Positions 6,555 through 13,052 of a stretch of DNA of 13,236 bases are shown here, in pieces; positions within the stretch are counted from its first letter, which is position 1, and each line of letters begins with the position of its first letter. Both the position numbers and the translations under genes were made by a program. The DNA comes from Bacillota bacterium. Its GTDB lineage: Bacteria > Bacillota > Clostridia > Acetivibrionales > JAKOSZ01. Location of the stretch: NCBI GenBank assembly GCA_029776555.1, contig JAKOSZ010000145.1, positions 1 to 13,236 of the forward strand, read 5' to 3'. The notes below the pieces were generated by a model. It had not been told where the DNA came from. It saw only the letters and a list, made by a program, of their open reading frames with translations, and did not search any database.

Positions 6555-6600
6555 AATACCACCTCCGCTATTTATTATATCCAGCCCGCGTTAAAATATA

Positions 6601-6631
6601 ATTAAAAGCCGCGTCCGGCAGTGGGACGCGG
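6601..6631 (-). terminator. Minus-strand terminator hairpin
   Basis: CCGCGTCC (6609-6616) and GGACGCGG (6624-6631) form a perfect 8-bp stem with a 7-nt loop. On the minus strand it is followed by CTTTTAAT, a T-rich tail. It lies upstream of the 53-residue gene, so something transcribed leftward from beyond 6631 would end here, yet no gene is seen there. Confidence 0.45.
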
Positions 6632-6640
6632 TTATCTGAA

Positions 6641-6672
6641 TAACTGCCGATTTCCGCGGCAATCGACAGTTA
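6641..6672. repeat. 12-bp imperfect inverted repeat
   Basis: TAACTGCCGATT (6641-6652) and AATCGACAGTTA (6661-6672) are reverse complements with one mismatch around the loop TCCGCGGC. It could be an operator or an RNA stem. Confidence 0.45.
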
Positions 6673-6786
6673 GTCCTAATATATGTTTATGTACGGGTGC
6701 CTTTTTTATGTCTAATAATGAATTCCAGCTGCGTTGCCGGTATGCTTATGTTAATTAATGCGCCGGGAAATGATGATACCGCTTTG

Positions 6787-6810
6787 CCGCCGGTAGGAAC
6801 CGGCGGTTTT
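6787..6810 (+). terminator. First of two tandem plus-strand terminators
   Basis: CCGCCGGT (6787-6794) and ACCGGCGG (6799-6806) form a perfect 8-bp GC-rich stem with an AGGA loop, followed directly by TTTT. The shape is that of a Rho-independent terminator, but no gene lies upstream on this strand. Confidence 0.55.
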
Positions 6811-6816
6811 GTCCAG

Positions 6817-6837
6817 GCGGCGGGATGCGCCGCTTTT
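6817..6837 (+). terminator. Second of two tandem plus-strand terminators
   Basis: GCGGCG (6817-6822) and CGCCGC (6828-6833) form a 6-bp stem with a GGATG loop, followed by TTTT. It stands 6 bp after the preceding hairpin, giving a tandem arrangement. Confidence 0.5.
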
Positions 6838-6900
6838 ACTTCCCCCATGTATAATATGAACATCATTTAAAATGTGTGAACGAACCCATTAATTTCTTCA

Positions 6901-6927
6901 ATTTGGCCGGCGCCGCACCGGCCAAAT
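6901..6927. repeat. 10-bp perfect inverted repeat before ytxC
   Basis: ATTTGGCCGG (6901-6910) and CCGGCCAAAT (6918-6927) are perfect reverse complements with a 7-nt loop. No T run follows closely on either strand. It is about 38 bp before the candidate -10 box of ytxC and could be an operator. Confidence 0.5.
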
Positions 6928-7069
6928 AAACCTTTTCCCAGGTAACCTGCCATTCCCCGCGGCATATAATATATCAGGTCTTAGCCTGTGTGGCAGAATT
7001 TGTATGACCCAGGCGCCGTATACAAGATTTTCATCGAACATATACTACCCTTGGAGGGAAGTGAAGAGA

Positions 7070-8032
7070 ATGCAATTTCTCAGCATTGGGATCAATAAAA
7101 GCAGCGCTGACGTGGTGAACAACATCGCCGATGAGTTAAAAAGGATTAAAAAAGTTAATTATTCCATAGATAAACACAATGCCAACGGCCCCACCTCAAT
7201 TGTTTGCAGTATGGATGAGGGGCATCTCCAGAAGGAAAAGCCGGCTTACAGCACCCTGGCTCTCCACGTTTCCAATGCTCTGGCCAATTATATAATAAGG
7301 CAGTATGAGGAAAAGCTCATTGAGCGGATTATAAAAAACAACTACTGCTATTTCAACGCCCTTGAAAAGAAAGAGATTTTAAAAAACGCGCTGAAAATCA
7401 TAAGGAACGACGAAAACAACTTTTTGAACAGCCTCTTCCAGATAAGGCGGAAGAACATAATAATAAGAAAGCTCCTGGACTACTTTGAAGGCTCCAACAG
7501 TCTCATGCTGGACGGCTTTATAAATTTCAGGCTCAAGGATTACATCAAGGACCTGGAAGACATAGTGGATAAAGCCGTGGATGAGTTCCTGGTAGAACGG
7601 GAATACAGGGAGTTTATAAGGCTTCTTAAGTATTTTGTGGAGACGCAGAAATCCAAGTGCAAGACAATCCATGTGGTTATACCCTGCGACGGCAAGTACG
7701 TGCTTCTGGACGAGAACAGAAACGAGGTCACCCACAAGTACGTCCAGGAGTTCATAAATGAGATATCGGAAGGGGTTATAAACCACGACGACCTGCTGGT
7801 GAGCTCCTTAATAATGCTGGCTCCCAGGAGAGTCGTTCTGCACAACATAGAGAGGTTTAAAAACAAGGAGCTTTTGGGGACCATCAGGAGCGTTTTTGTC
7901 GAAAGGCTTGTAACATGCAATAAGTGTGAGATTTGCCATAAAACGAAAGAGGACCGGTGTTTGCCCCTGAACCCTTCAGGGCAGCGTACTCCCGGACGGA
8001 AAGGATTAAGTTTACCGCCGCACCGCAGCTAA
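7070..8032 (+). CDS. ytxC: Sporulation protein YtxC
   Basis: This 320-residue protein resembles YtxC, a sporulation protein family found in endospore-forming Firmicutes whose exact role is not known. Recognisable stretches are MQFLSIGINKS at the N terminus, a helical middle with LDYFEGSNSLMLDGFINFRL and DIVDKAVDEFLVEREYREFI, and the C-terminal HVVIPCDGKYVLLDENRNEV and EISEGVINHDDLLVSSLIML. A CNKCEIC cluster lies near the C terminus, followed by about 25 polar residues that look like a family-foreign tail. ATG 7070 is chosen by the family N terminus; GGAGGG (7053-7058) is 11 nt upstream, a bit long, and a GTG at 7061 would be too close to it. The protein has no signal peptide. It is usually near thrS in clostridia, but thrS is not seen here. 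Confidence 0.87.
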   Translation: MQFLSIGINKSSADVVNNIADELKRIKKVNYSIDKHNANGPTSIVCSMDEGHLQKEKPAYSTLALHVSNALANYIIRQYEEKLIERIIKNNYCYFNALEKKEILKNALKIIRNDENNFLNSLFQIRRKNIIIRKLLDYFEGSNSLMLDGFINFRLKDYIKDLEDIVDKAVDEFLVEREYREFIRLLKYFVETQKSKCKTIHVVIPCDGKYVLLDENRNEVTHKYVQEFINEISEGVINHDDLLVSSLIMLAPRRVVLHNIERFKNKELLGTIRSVFVERLVTCNKCEICHKTKEDRCLPLNPSGQRTPGRKGLSLPPHRS

Positions 8033-8168
8033 CCGGTAAAATTATACCCATTAATGGGTTTACAGGAATCATCAGGATATACCTGCCGGCGCGGCATAAA
8101 CACAGGGTAAACTACAACAGGTTGGGGTGAGTTGGGCATTATATACAATAAATAAGTATCATAGTGTA

Positions 8169-8196
8169 TTGACATCCTGAAAACACATGGTACAAT
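8169..8196 (+). promoter_or_regulatory. Strong sigma-A promoter with extended -10
   Basis: A perfect TTGACA (8169-8174) is followed after 16 bp by TACAAT (8191-8196, five of six), with TG at 8188-8189 giving an extended -10. Transcription would start near 8203. It is the best promoter in the window and has no reading frame with a ribosome site behind it. Confidence 0.75.
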
Positions 8197-8202
8197 ATAT
8201 TA

Positions 8203-8396
8203 TGTAATTCAACAAATTGTGTGAAGTGGCATAAATTGAAAAGATAATCTTGTTATTGTGTAAAATATATTGTAGAATAAAGTCAAGGTTTTTATATTTA
8301 CAAAAGAGAAAGAATAAATATGCAAAGGACAAAGAAATAAAGGTACAGAAGAAGAAGTATCCGGGAGTGAAAAGAGAGTCGAAAGGCTCTCTTTTT
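8203..8396 (+). ncRNA. Candidate small RNA or leader of unknown class
   Basis: The stretch between the promoter and the terminator is about 194 nt, AT-rich and purine-rich in its second half. The open frames inside lack ribosome sites and run past the terminator. I do not recognise 6S, SRP, tmRNA, RNase P, a T-box or a common riboswitch. If the terminator is conditional, it could be a leader of the P-loop/Asp23 gene, 210 nt further on. The exact 5' end is inferred from the promoter. Confidence 0.45.
8373..8396 (+). terminator. Strong terminator with GAAA tetraloop
   Basis: AGAGAGTC (8373-8380) pairs with GGCTCTCT (8385-8392), with one G-U pair in RNA, closed by a GAAA loop and followed by TTTT. 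An outer imperfect stem (CCGGGAGT from 8361, ACTCCGGG at 8415-8422) encloses it. Confidence 0.72.
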
Positions 8397-8415
8397 CCCT
8401 TTGTAAACGCCTTTA

Positions 8416-8466
8416 CTCCGGGAAGCTTTCCAATGTAAGCGCGTCTTCTCCTGGAAGCTTTTCCAA
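8416..8466 (+). repeat. Two near-identical palindromic repeats
   Basis: CTCCGGGAAGCTTTCCAA (8416-8433) and CTCCTGGAAGCTTTTCCAA (8448-8466) differ by one substitution and one extra T. Each has a near-palindromic GGAAGCTTTCC core. Such paired sites suit a dimeric DNA-binding protein or a duplication. Confidence 0.6.
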
Positions 8467-8607
8467 CCGGTAAAAAGGTTAACCGGGGTTGATGTGTCCC
8501 CTTAAAATATCAAAATTACTTCTCCCGGCGTTTTTTTGTTAAAATATTATTGGGAGTTTTCTGATGCCGGTTATTAAGAAACGCTTTTGCTGGACGGAGG
8601 TATGGCA

Positions 8608-9456
8608 TTGAAAGTTTTCGGCTTTGTTGGGCCAAGCGGAACGGGAAAAAGCCACAGGGCTGAATGGGTGGCCAGGGAAAGGGATATAGACTATATTATC
8701 GACGACGGGCTCCTTATAAAGGGCAACAGGATAATTGCCGGCGTTTCGGCCAAAAGGGAAAAGACCAAGGTGGGGTCAATAAAAAGGGCCCTTTTTACAG
8801 ACCCGCAGCATGCCGAGGACATGAAGAAGGCCATAAGGCAGTGTAATCCGGAAGCTATACTTGTGCTTGGGACTTCCGTTGAAATGGTGGAGAGTATTGC
8901 CAGAAGGCTTGAACTTCCCAAAGTCAGCGAGATGGTGTATATCCAGGATGTGGCCAGCGAATACGAGATAAAGCAGGCCCTTTCCACGCGAAAGGAGCAG
9001 GGGAAGCACGTTATACCGGTTCCCACCTTTGAGATAAAAAAGGACTTTTCCGGCTACCTCCTTGACCCCCTTCAGATTTTCAAAAGAAAGGGAAAGGGGA
9101 GTTACCAGCTGGTGGGGGAGAAGTCGGTGGTAAGGCCCACCTTCAGCTATATGGGGAGCTATACCATTTCCGACTACACCATTTACCAGATAGTGGAGTA
9201 TATAACCTCCGGTATAGAGGGGGTAAACAGGATATCCCGCTTCAGGGCCGAAAACCACCCCGACGGCATCTATATAGAAATGGACCTGGTGCTGGTATAC
9301 GGCTATAAGATAAAGCCTCTCCTCTATGAAGTGCAAAGGAAAGTGGCGGAAGAGGTGGAGCGGCTTACGGCTCTTAACATAAAGGCGTTGAACGTAGTGG
9401 CCAAAAGCCTTGTAATTGACCCCCAGAAGCCCCCCGGCCAGGGTTCTCAGGCTTAG
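8608..9456 (+). CDS. P-loop ATPase domain fused to an Asp23/Gls24-like domain
   Basis: This 282-residue protein opens with a clear Walker A motif, GPSGTGKS, at residues 8-15 after a short beta strand, so the N-terminal ~165 residues are a P-loop nucleotide-binding domain (AILVLGTS near 90 resembles a Walker B-like strand, but without the usual acidic pair). From about residue 180 the sequence turns to the Asp23/Gls24 (DUF322) pattern: TISDYTIYQIVEYITSGIEGV, IYIEMDLVLVYGYKIKPLL, EVQRKVAEEVERLTALNI and ALNVVAKSLV. Asp23-type proteins are linked to the cell envelope in Gram-positive bacteria. The fusion suggests ATP-dependent control of an envelope-related process, but no function is known to me. 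TTG 8608 is chosen because GGAGG (8596-8600) is 7 nt upstream; an in-frame ATG at 8602 would be too close. The next gene starts 15 bp downstream. Confidence 0.85.
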   Translation: MKVFGFVGPSGTGKSHRAEWVARERDIDYIIDDGLLIKGNRIIAGVSAKREKTKVGSIKRALFTDPQHAEDMKKAIRQCNPEAILVLGTSVEMVESIARRLELPKVSEMVYIQDVASEYEIKQALSTRKEQGKHVIPVPTFEIKKDFSGYLLDPLQIFKRKGKGSYQLVGEKSVVRPTFSYMGSYTISDYTIYQIVEYITSGIEGVNRISRFRAENHPDGIYIEMDLVLVYGYKIKPLLYEVQRKVAEEVERLTALNIKALNVVAKSLVIDPQKPPGQGSQA

Positions 9457-9471
9457 GGCAGGGGGAGATTG

Positions 9472-12033
9472 GTGAAACTCCCGGGGAGGTATTTGATAAA
9501 AGTGAAGGAAGAACTGAAGGATGCATATAAACCTGTTCCCATGGACCTGGCACCGGCAAAATGGATCTGGTTCCCCTCCCAGAGGACCCTTCCAAACACC
9601 TTTGTGCTTTTCCGAAAGGAAGTGGAATTGACTGGTTTGCCCGCCAAAGCGTCAGGCTGGATTGCCGCCGAAAGCCGTTACCGGCTGACGGTAAACGGCG
9701 AGAGGGTCCAGTGGGGCCCCGGGCCGTCGGACCCCAGGTGGCCTGACGCGGATCCTTTTGACATAACGGGCTTGCTAAAGCCCGGAGTGAACGTCATTGG
9801 GGTTGAAGTGCTCTACTACGGCCTGGGGGAAGGGACCTGGGTGATGGGTAAGCCGGGCCTGATACTGAAGCTGGACCTGGAGTTTGGCGATGGAAGTTTT
9901 AAGCAGCTCGTCTCGGATGAGAGCTGGTTTACTTGTGTCGACCGGGCTCACCGCCCGGGGCAGTTTAAGCGGTGGTATTTAAGAAGCCTACAGGAAGAGT
10001 TTGACGCCAGGCTCCACCCCAAAGGTTGGAACACGGCCAATTTTAAAATGGACGAAAGATGGGCGCCTGCCATGGTGATTGACTGCCCTCCGGACAAGCC
10101 CGTACTTTGCGGAGATTATCCGGATTACTTGCAGGGGATAGACGGTGAGGGTACGGGCTTTTTCTTAAGAAGGCGGCAGATTCCCCTGCTTAAGGAGGCA
10201 GAAGTTCCCGTTAAGTCCCTTGTAAAGCAGGGCAAGGTAACCTGGCTTAAGGATCCCGATGACTGGTTCCAGTTCCGGACACCCAATTCATTCCGGATAA
10301 GAGAAGAGGACGCGGCCGAGGCTGCCCATGACGGCTCCTGGGTCGTTAAGGCTTTGGACGGGCAAGAGGATGGGGTTTTTCTCACTTTTGATTTAGAGGA
10401 ACAGGTGGTGGGCTGGCCTTATTTCAGCATTGAGGCCAGTGAAGGAACTGTGGTGGAGCTCATCTGCCATGAGGCTTACGACCCCGGCAATGCCCTTTGG
10501 CTGGATTCCCAGTGGTTCTCCTGGTCCAGGTTTATCTGCCGGGAAGGCCGGAACTTCTTTGAGTGTTTCGATTTTGAGTCCCTGCGCTGGATCCAGCTTC
10601 ATATCCGCAGGGCGTCAGGCCCTGTTAAAATAGCCCGGGTGGGTGTGAGAAGGCGCCTGTACCCCTGGAGCAAAGAGAGCTTTGTTCGCTGCTCCGAGCC
10701 GGAACTCCAGCGGCTGTTTGATGCCTGCTTCAACACCATCAACAACAACGCCCAGGATACAGTAGTAGACGGCATGGCCCGGGAAAGGCAGCAGTACAGC
10801 GGTGACATCGGCCACGAGCTCCACGCCATAAGGTACGCCTTTGGAGAGACATTGCTGCCTGCCAGGTTTTTGCGGACCTTCAGCGAAGGCCTGACCCTGG
10901 AGGGCTATTTCCTGGACTGCTGGCCTGCCTATGACCGCATGGCGCGCATTGCCCAGCGGCAGCTGGGAATTACCCGGTGGGGGCCGATTTTGGACCACGG
11001 AATCCAGTTTGTGTTCGACTGCTGGAACCACTACATGGAGACCGGCAGGCTGGAGGATATCCGTGAACCCTACCCGAGGCTCCTGCGCTTTGCCAGTTAC
11101 CTGGAAGGCCTCCGTCAGGATAACGGCCTGTTGCCGGTGGAAAACCTGGGAGTGCCCTCGGTCTGGATAGACCACGACGCATATGTAAAACAGAGGCATA
11201 AACAGTGCGCCTTTAACCTGTATGCGGCGGCCATGTACAGGCACGCACTGGCGCCCCTGGCAAGGGCTTTTGGAGATGGGGAGGCGGCTAAAGGTTTTGA
11301 AGAGCTGGGGGACCGGATCCTGGAATGCGCCGTGCGGCACTTCTGGTGCAGTGAACGGGGCATCTTTGTCTGCAACCTTCCCTGGCTCCGGGAGGAAGGG
11401 GAAATAAGGCTTTGCGACAGGTCCCTGGCCGCATCCATTCTCTTTGACCAGTGTCCCGAGGGCAGAGTAGAGCCGGCCCTTGAAGCTCTCGCCGGCTGCC
11501 CGGCGGAAATGGGCATGTCATATCCTCCCAATGCCGGATGGAGGTATCAGGCCCTGGCCAAGCTGGGAAGGGTGGACGTCATACTGGAGGAGTTTAGAAA
11601 GCGGTGGGCAGTGATGGAGTCGGTGGTTAAGAACAACACCCTGCAGGAGACCTGGGAAGTGAAGCCCGATGCCCGGTACCAGTGGAGCCATGCCTCGGTG
11701 GCGCCTTTGTATGTGCTGTTTATGGACATTGCGGGGATAAGGCCGGCAGCCCCGGGTTTTAAAAAATGCCGGATACGTCCCCAGCTGGGGGATTTAAAAG
11801 ACCTTGACTTAAAAGCCCATGTCCCAATGGGGACAATACGCTTCACCGCCCGAAGGGTTAGGAGCGGGCATGAGCTTTTAATTGAGGTGCCGGAGGGCTG
11901 TGATGCGGAGCTGCTGCTGCCGGGGCATGCGAAGGTGGGTTTTAAGGAACTGCCTTGCCGGCACGGTCCGGGATTGAAGCGTTTTAAACTTACGGAAAAT
12001 GAAAGGCAGGAGTTTTTCCTGCCGGGTGGATGA
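9472..12033 (+). CDS. Intracellular GH78-type alpha-L-rhamnosidase
   Basis: This 853-residue protein fits glycoside hydrolase family 78, which removes terminal alpha-L-rhamnose by an inverting mechanism. Residues about 25-170 form a sugar-binding jelly-roll domain (SRYRLTVNGERVQWGPGPSD, DITGLLKPGVNVIGVEV). The (alpha/alpha)6 catalytic domain spans about 400-760 and holds DGMARERQQYSGD: D433, E438 (proposed general acid) and D445 have the spacing of D567, E572 and D579 in BsRhaB. ETWE (E729) is the likely counterpart of E841, the general base. A C-terminal beta domain (about 770-850) follows. No signal peptide is visible, so it probably acts in the cytosol on imported rhamnosides. The DGMARER form differs from the common CPQRDERLGWTGD. 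GTG 9472 is chosen, with GGGGGAG 4 nt upstream; the start is uncertain by a few codons. By eye its GC content exceeds that of its neighbours. No sugar transporter is nearby. Confidence 0.9.
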   Translation: MKLPGRYLIKVKEELKDAYKPVPMDLAPAKWIWFPSQRTLPNTFVLFRKEVELTGLPAKASGWIAAESRYRLTVNGERVQWGPGPSDPRWPDADPFDITGLLKPGVNVIGVEVLYYGLGEGTWVMGKPGLILKLDLEFGDGSFKQLVSDESWFTCVDRAHRPGQFKRWYLRSLQEEFDARLHPKGWNTANFKMDERWAPAMVIDCPPDKPVLCGDYPDYLQGIDGEGTGFFLRRRQIPLLKEAEVPVKSLVKQGKVTWLKDPDDWFQFRTPNSFRIREEDAAEAAHDGSWVVKALDGQEDGVFLTFDLEEQVVGWPYFSIEASEGTVVELICHEAYDPGNALWLDSQWFSWSRFICREGRNFFECFDFESLRWIQLHIRRASGPVKIARVGVRRRLYPWSKESFVRCSEPELQRLFDACFNTINNNAQDTVVDGMARERQQYSGDIGHELHAIRYAFGETLLPARFLRTFSEGLTLEGYFLDCWPAYDRMARIAQRQLGITRWGPILDHGIQFVFDCWNHYMETGRLEDIREPYPRLLRFASYLEGLRQDNGLLPVENLGVPSVWIDHDAYVKQRHKQCAFNLYAAAMYRHALAPLARAFGDGEAAKGFEELGDRILECAVRHFWCSERGIFVCNLPWLREEGEIRLCDRSLAASILFDQCPEGRVEPALEALAGCPAEMGMSYPPNAGWRYQALAKLGRVDVILEEFRKRWAVMESVVKNNTLQETWEVKPDARYQWSHASVAPLYVLFMDIAGIRPAAPGFKKCRIRPQLGDLKDLDLKAHVPMGTIRFTARRVRSGHELLIEVPEGCDAELLLPGHAKVGFKELPCRHGPGLKRFKLTENERQEFFLPGG

Positions 12034-12055
12034 GATATGGCTTTTAGCGGCATGC

Positions 12056-12835
12056 CTATTTGAGCTGGCAGAAGCCCGCCAGCTTTTCGATGGCCCTTTG
12101 GACCGCGTCCCTTGAGTTGCCCCAGGGCTCATCCTTGTGGCGGTAGTCCATTTTCTTTGTAAACCAGTTGACTTCTCCCTGGATGCGCTCCAGATTCTTA
12201 AGCTGCATGTTTATGAGGGCTTCCGCGAATGTCTCCAGCTGTTTGGGCCTTAAGTACTTTGCGGCTCCTTCCAGGAGCAGGCGGAAGTACCTTATGCAAA
12301 AGCCCTTTTTACTGTGAAAAAGCTCTCTAAACTCGCTTTCTTCGAAGTAAAGGTACAGGATGACGTCTATGTACCTGTCCATGGTGGCCTTCATTCTTTC
12401 ACAGGCGGTGCAGCTTGTTTCCAGTTCCTCCGCCGCCTTTGCCATTGGGCGCAAAAGCTTAAGGGAGTCTTTCTTTTTGGAGAAAAGCCTGGGCGCCCAC
12501 AAGGATAAACCGCGCCGGCCGCCGGAGCCTTTCTCCCCTTTAAAGGGCAACGCTTTGCCAAGTTTTTTAAACCTTTTTATCTGCTCCGCCAGGTGGGTGT
12601 CCAGTATCAGGGCTAAACCCAGGGTGTTGAGCTTCCTGTTATAGGCAAGCTCAAAGTGCCTGCGGCAGAACCCGAGCTTGTTTGTTACCTCCCGGGAGTC
12701 GGGTTCCATGAGGGAAGGGCCCAGCAGGAACTCCAGGGTCCTGTCCTCCAGGTCCTTTTCCAGGACGCAGGCGGGACACTCGCAGTCGGTGCGAAAGGCT
12801 TCGTTAACAGGTATGGTGTAAATCTTTTCTTTCAT
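12056..12835 (-). CDS. DUF6062-type cysteine-repeat protein
   Basis: This 259-residue protein resembles the DUF6062 family of clostridia, by recalled similarity of the N terminus (MKEKIYTIPVNEAF, then CPAC, a FLLGPSLMEPD stretch and GFCRRHFELAYN). Its function is unknown. Two related modules are visible: C20-x2-C23 followed by GFC57-x2-H60, then C142-x2-C145 followed by GFC180-x2-Y183, which suggests an internal duplication with one complete CCCH metal site and one degraded one. A basic, glycine-rich linker (about 93-120) separates them and the rest is predicted helical. It has no signal peptide. AGGAG stands 7 nt before the ATG. It converges with the rhamnosidase gene (22 bp between stops) and diverges from the glycosylase gene. 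Confidence 0.82.
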   Translation of the reverse strand: MKEKIYTIPVNEAFRTDCECPACVLEKDLEDRTLEFLLGPSLMEPDSREVTNKLGFCRRHFELAYNRKLNTLGLALILDTHLAEQIKRFKKLGKALPFKGEKGSGGRRGLSLWAPRLFSKKKDSLKLLRPMAKAAEELETSCTACERMKATMDRYIDVILYLYFEESEFRELFHSKKGFCIRYFRLLLEGAAKYLRPKQLETFAEALINMQLKNLERIQGEVNWFTKKMDYRHKDEPWGNSRDAVQRAIEKLAGFCQLK

Positions 12836-12893
12836 CTATGCTCTCCTGAAACAAAATATTGCAAGCTGCTTGTGGATATTGGGTATTTATAAT

Positions 12894-12902
12894 ATTATAC
12901 CA
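12894..12902 (-). promoter_or_regulatory. Candidate extended -10 promoter for the DUF6062-type gene
   Basis: On the minus strand TGGTATAAT (12902-12894) is a perfect -10 with the extended TG motif, about 59 bp before the ATG. No clear -35 box is present. Confidence 0.45.
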
Positions 12903-12921
12903 GAAAAGACGGGGGTATTAT

Positions 12922-13003
12922 ATATCTGTGGGGATGCGCGCCGCATTTGGGGCGTTTGCGGCGTTTCATGCGCGTGCGGTATCATATGTCCGTGGGGAAG
13001 CGC
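12922..13003 (+). repeat. Pair of 18-bp imperfect direct repeats
   Basis: ATATCTGTGGGGATGCGC (12922-12939) and ATGTCCGTGGGGAAGCGC (12986-13003) match at 15 of 18 positions, 64 bp apart, in the divergent region before the glycosylase gene. Between them is a perfect 6-bp inverted repeat (GCCGCA 12940-12945, TGCGGC 12957-12962). Confidence 0.45.
12956..12985 (+). promoter_or_regulatory. Weak candidate promoter for the glycosylase gene
   Basis: TTGCGG (12956-12961) and TATCAT (12980-12985) are 18 bp apart. The -10 matches at five of six positions and the -35 at three, so this is tentative. Confidence 0.28.
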
Positions 13004-13052
13004 TCATAAACGGTGGAAATTGGGCTCTTTTGGCATGAAGAGGAGATGTTTT

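Larger units (their letters stand above)
6555..7069. other. Gene-free, hairpin-rich region before ytxC
   Basis: Over about 515 bp I see no credible gene but at least five inverted repeats: a terminator-like hairpin on the minus strand (6601-6631), an imperfect 12-bp one at 6641-6672, two plus-strand terminators (6787-6810 and 6817-6837), and a perfect 10-bp one at 6901-6927. A TATAAT at 6965-6970 may belong to the ytxC promoter; written CATATAAT it also resembles the -10 of sporulation sigma factors, but no good -35 is seen. Confidence 0.6.
8033..8607. other. Gene-free region with orphan transcript and paired repeats
   Basis: About 575 bp lie between ytxC and the P-loop gene. The first part has a 14-bp perfect palindrome (ACCCATTAATGGGT, 8046-8059). 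The middle holds a strong promoter and a strong terminator (separate entries). The last part has two near-identical AAGCTT-centred repeats and an AT-rich tract (TTAAAATATTAT, 8539-8550) that may hold the promoter of the P-loop gene, although no clear -35 is present. Confidence 0.6.

Noticed and set aside
6718..6870. 50-codon frame (MNSSCVAGMLML...) in the hairpin-rich region
   Set aside because: There is no Shine-Dalgarno site before the ATG and the frame is largely made of two terminator-like hairpins.
8046..8059. 14-bp palindrome ACCCATTAATGGGT as a ytxC terminator
   Set aside because: The stem would be only five bases with a TTAA loop and there is no T run; it is noted only as a palindrome.
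8250..8438. 62-codon open frame in the orphan transcript region
   Set aside because: It begins at a TTG without a ribosome site, reads through the strong terminator, and its lysine-rich sequence only reflects the A-rich DNA.
8776..9336. Long minus-strand open frame opposite the P-loop gene, and similar ones opposite the rhamnosidase (for example 10615-11340)
   Set aside because: They are antisense shadows of strongly supported genes, with no ribosome sites and no family features.
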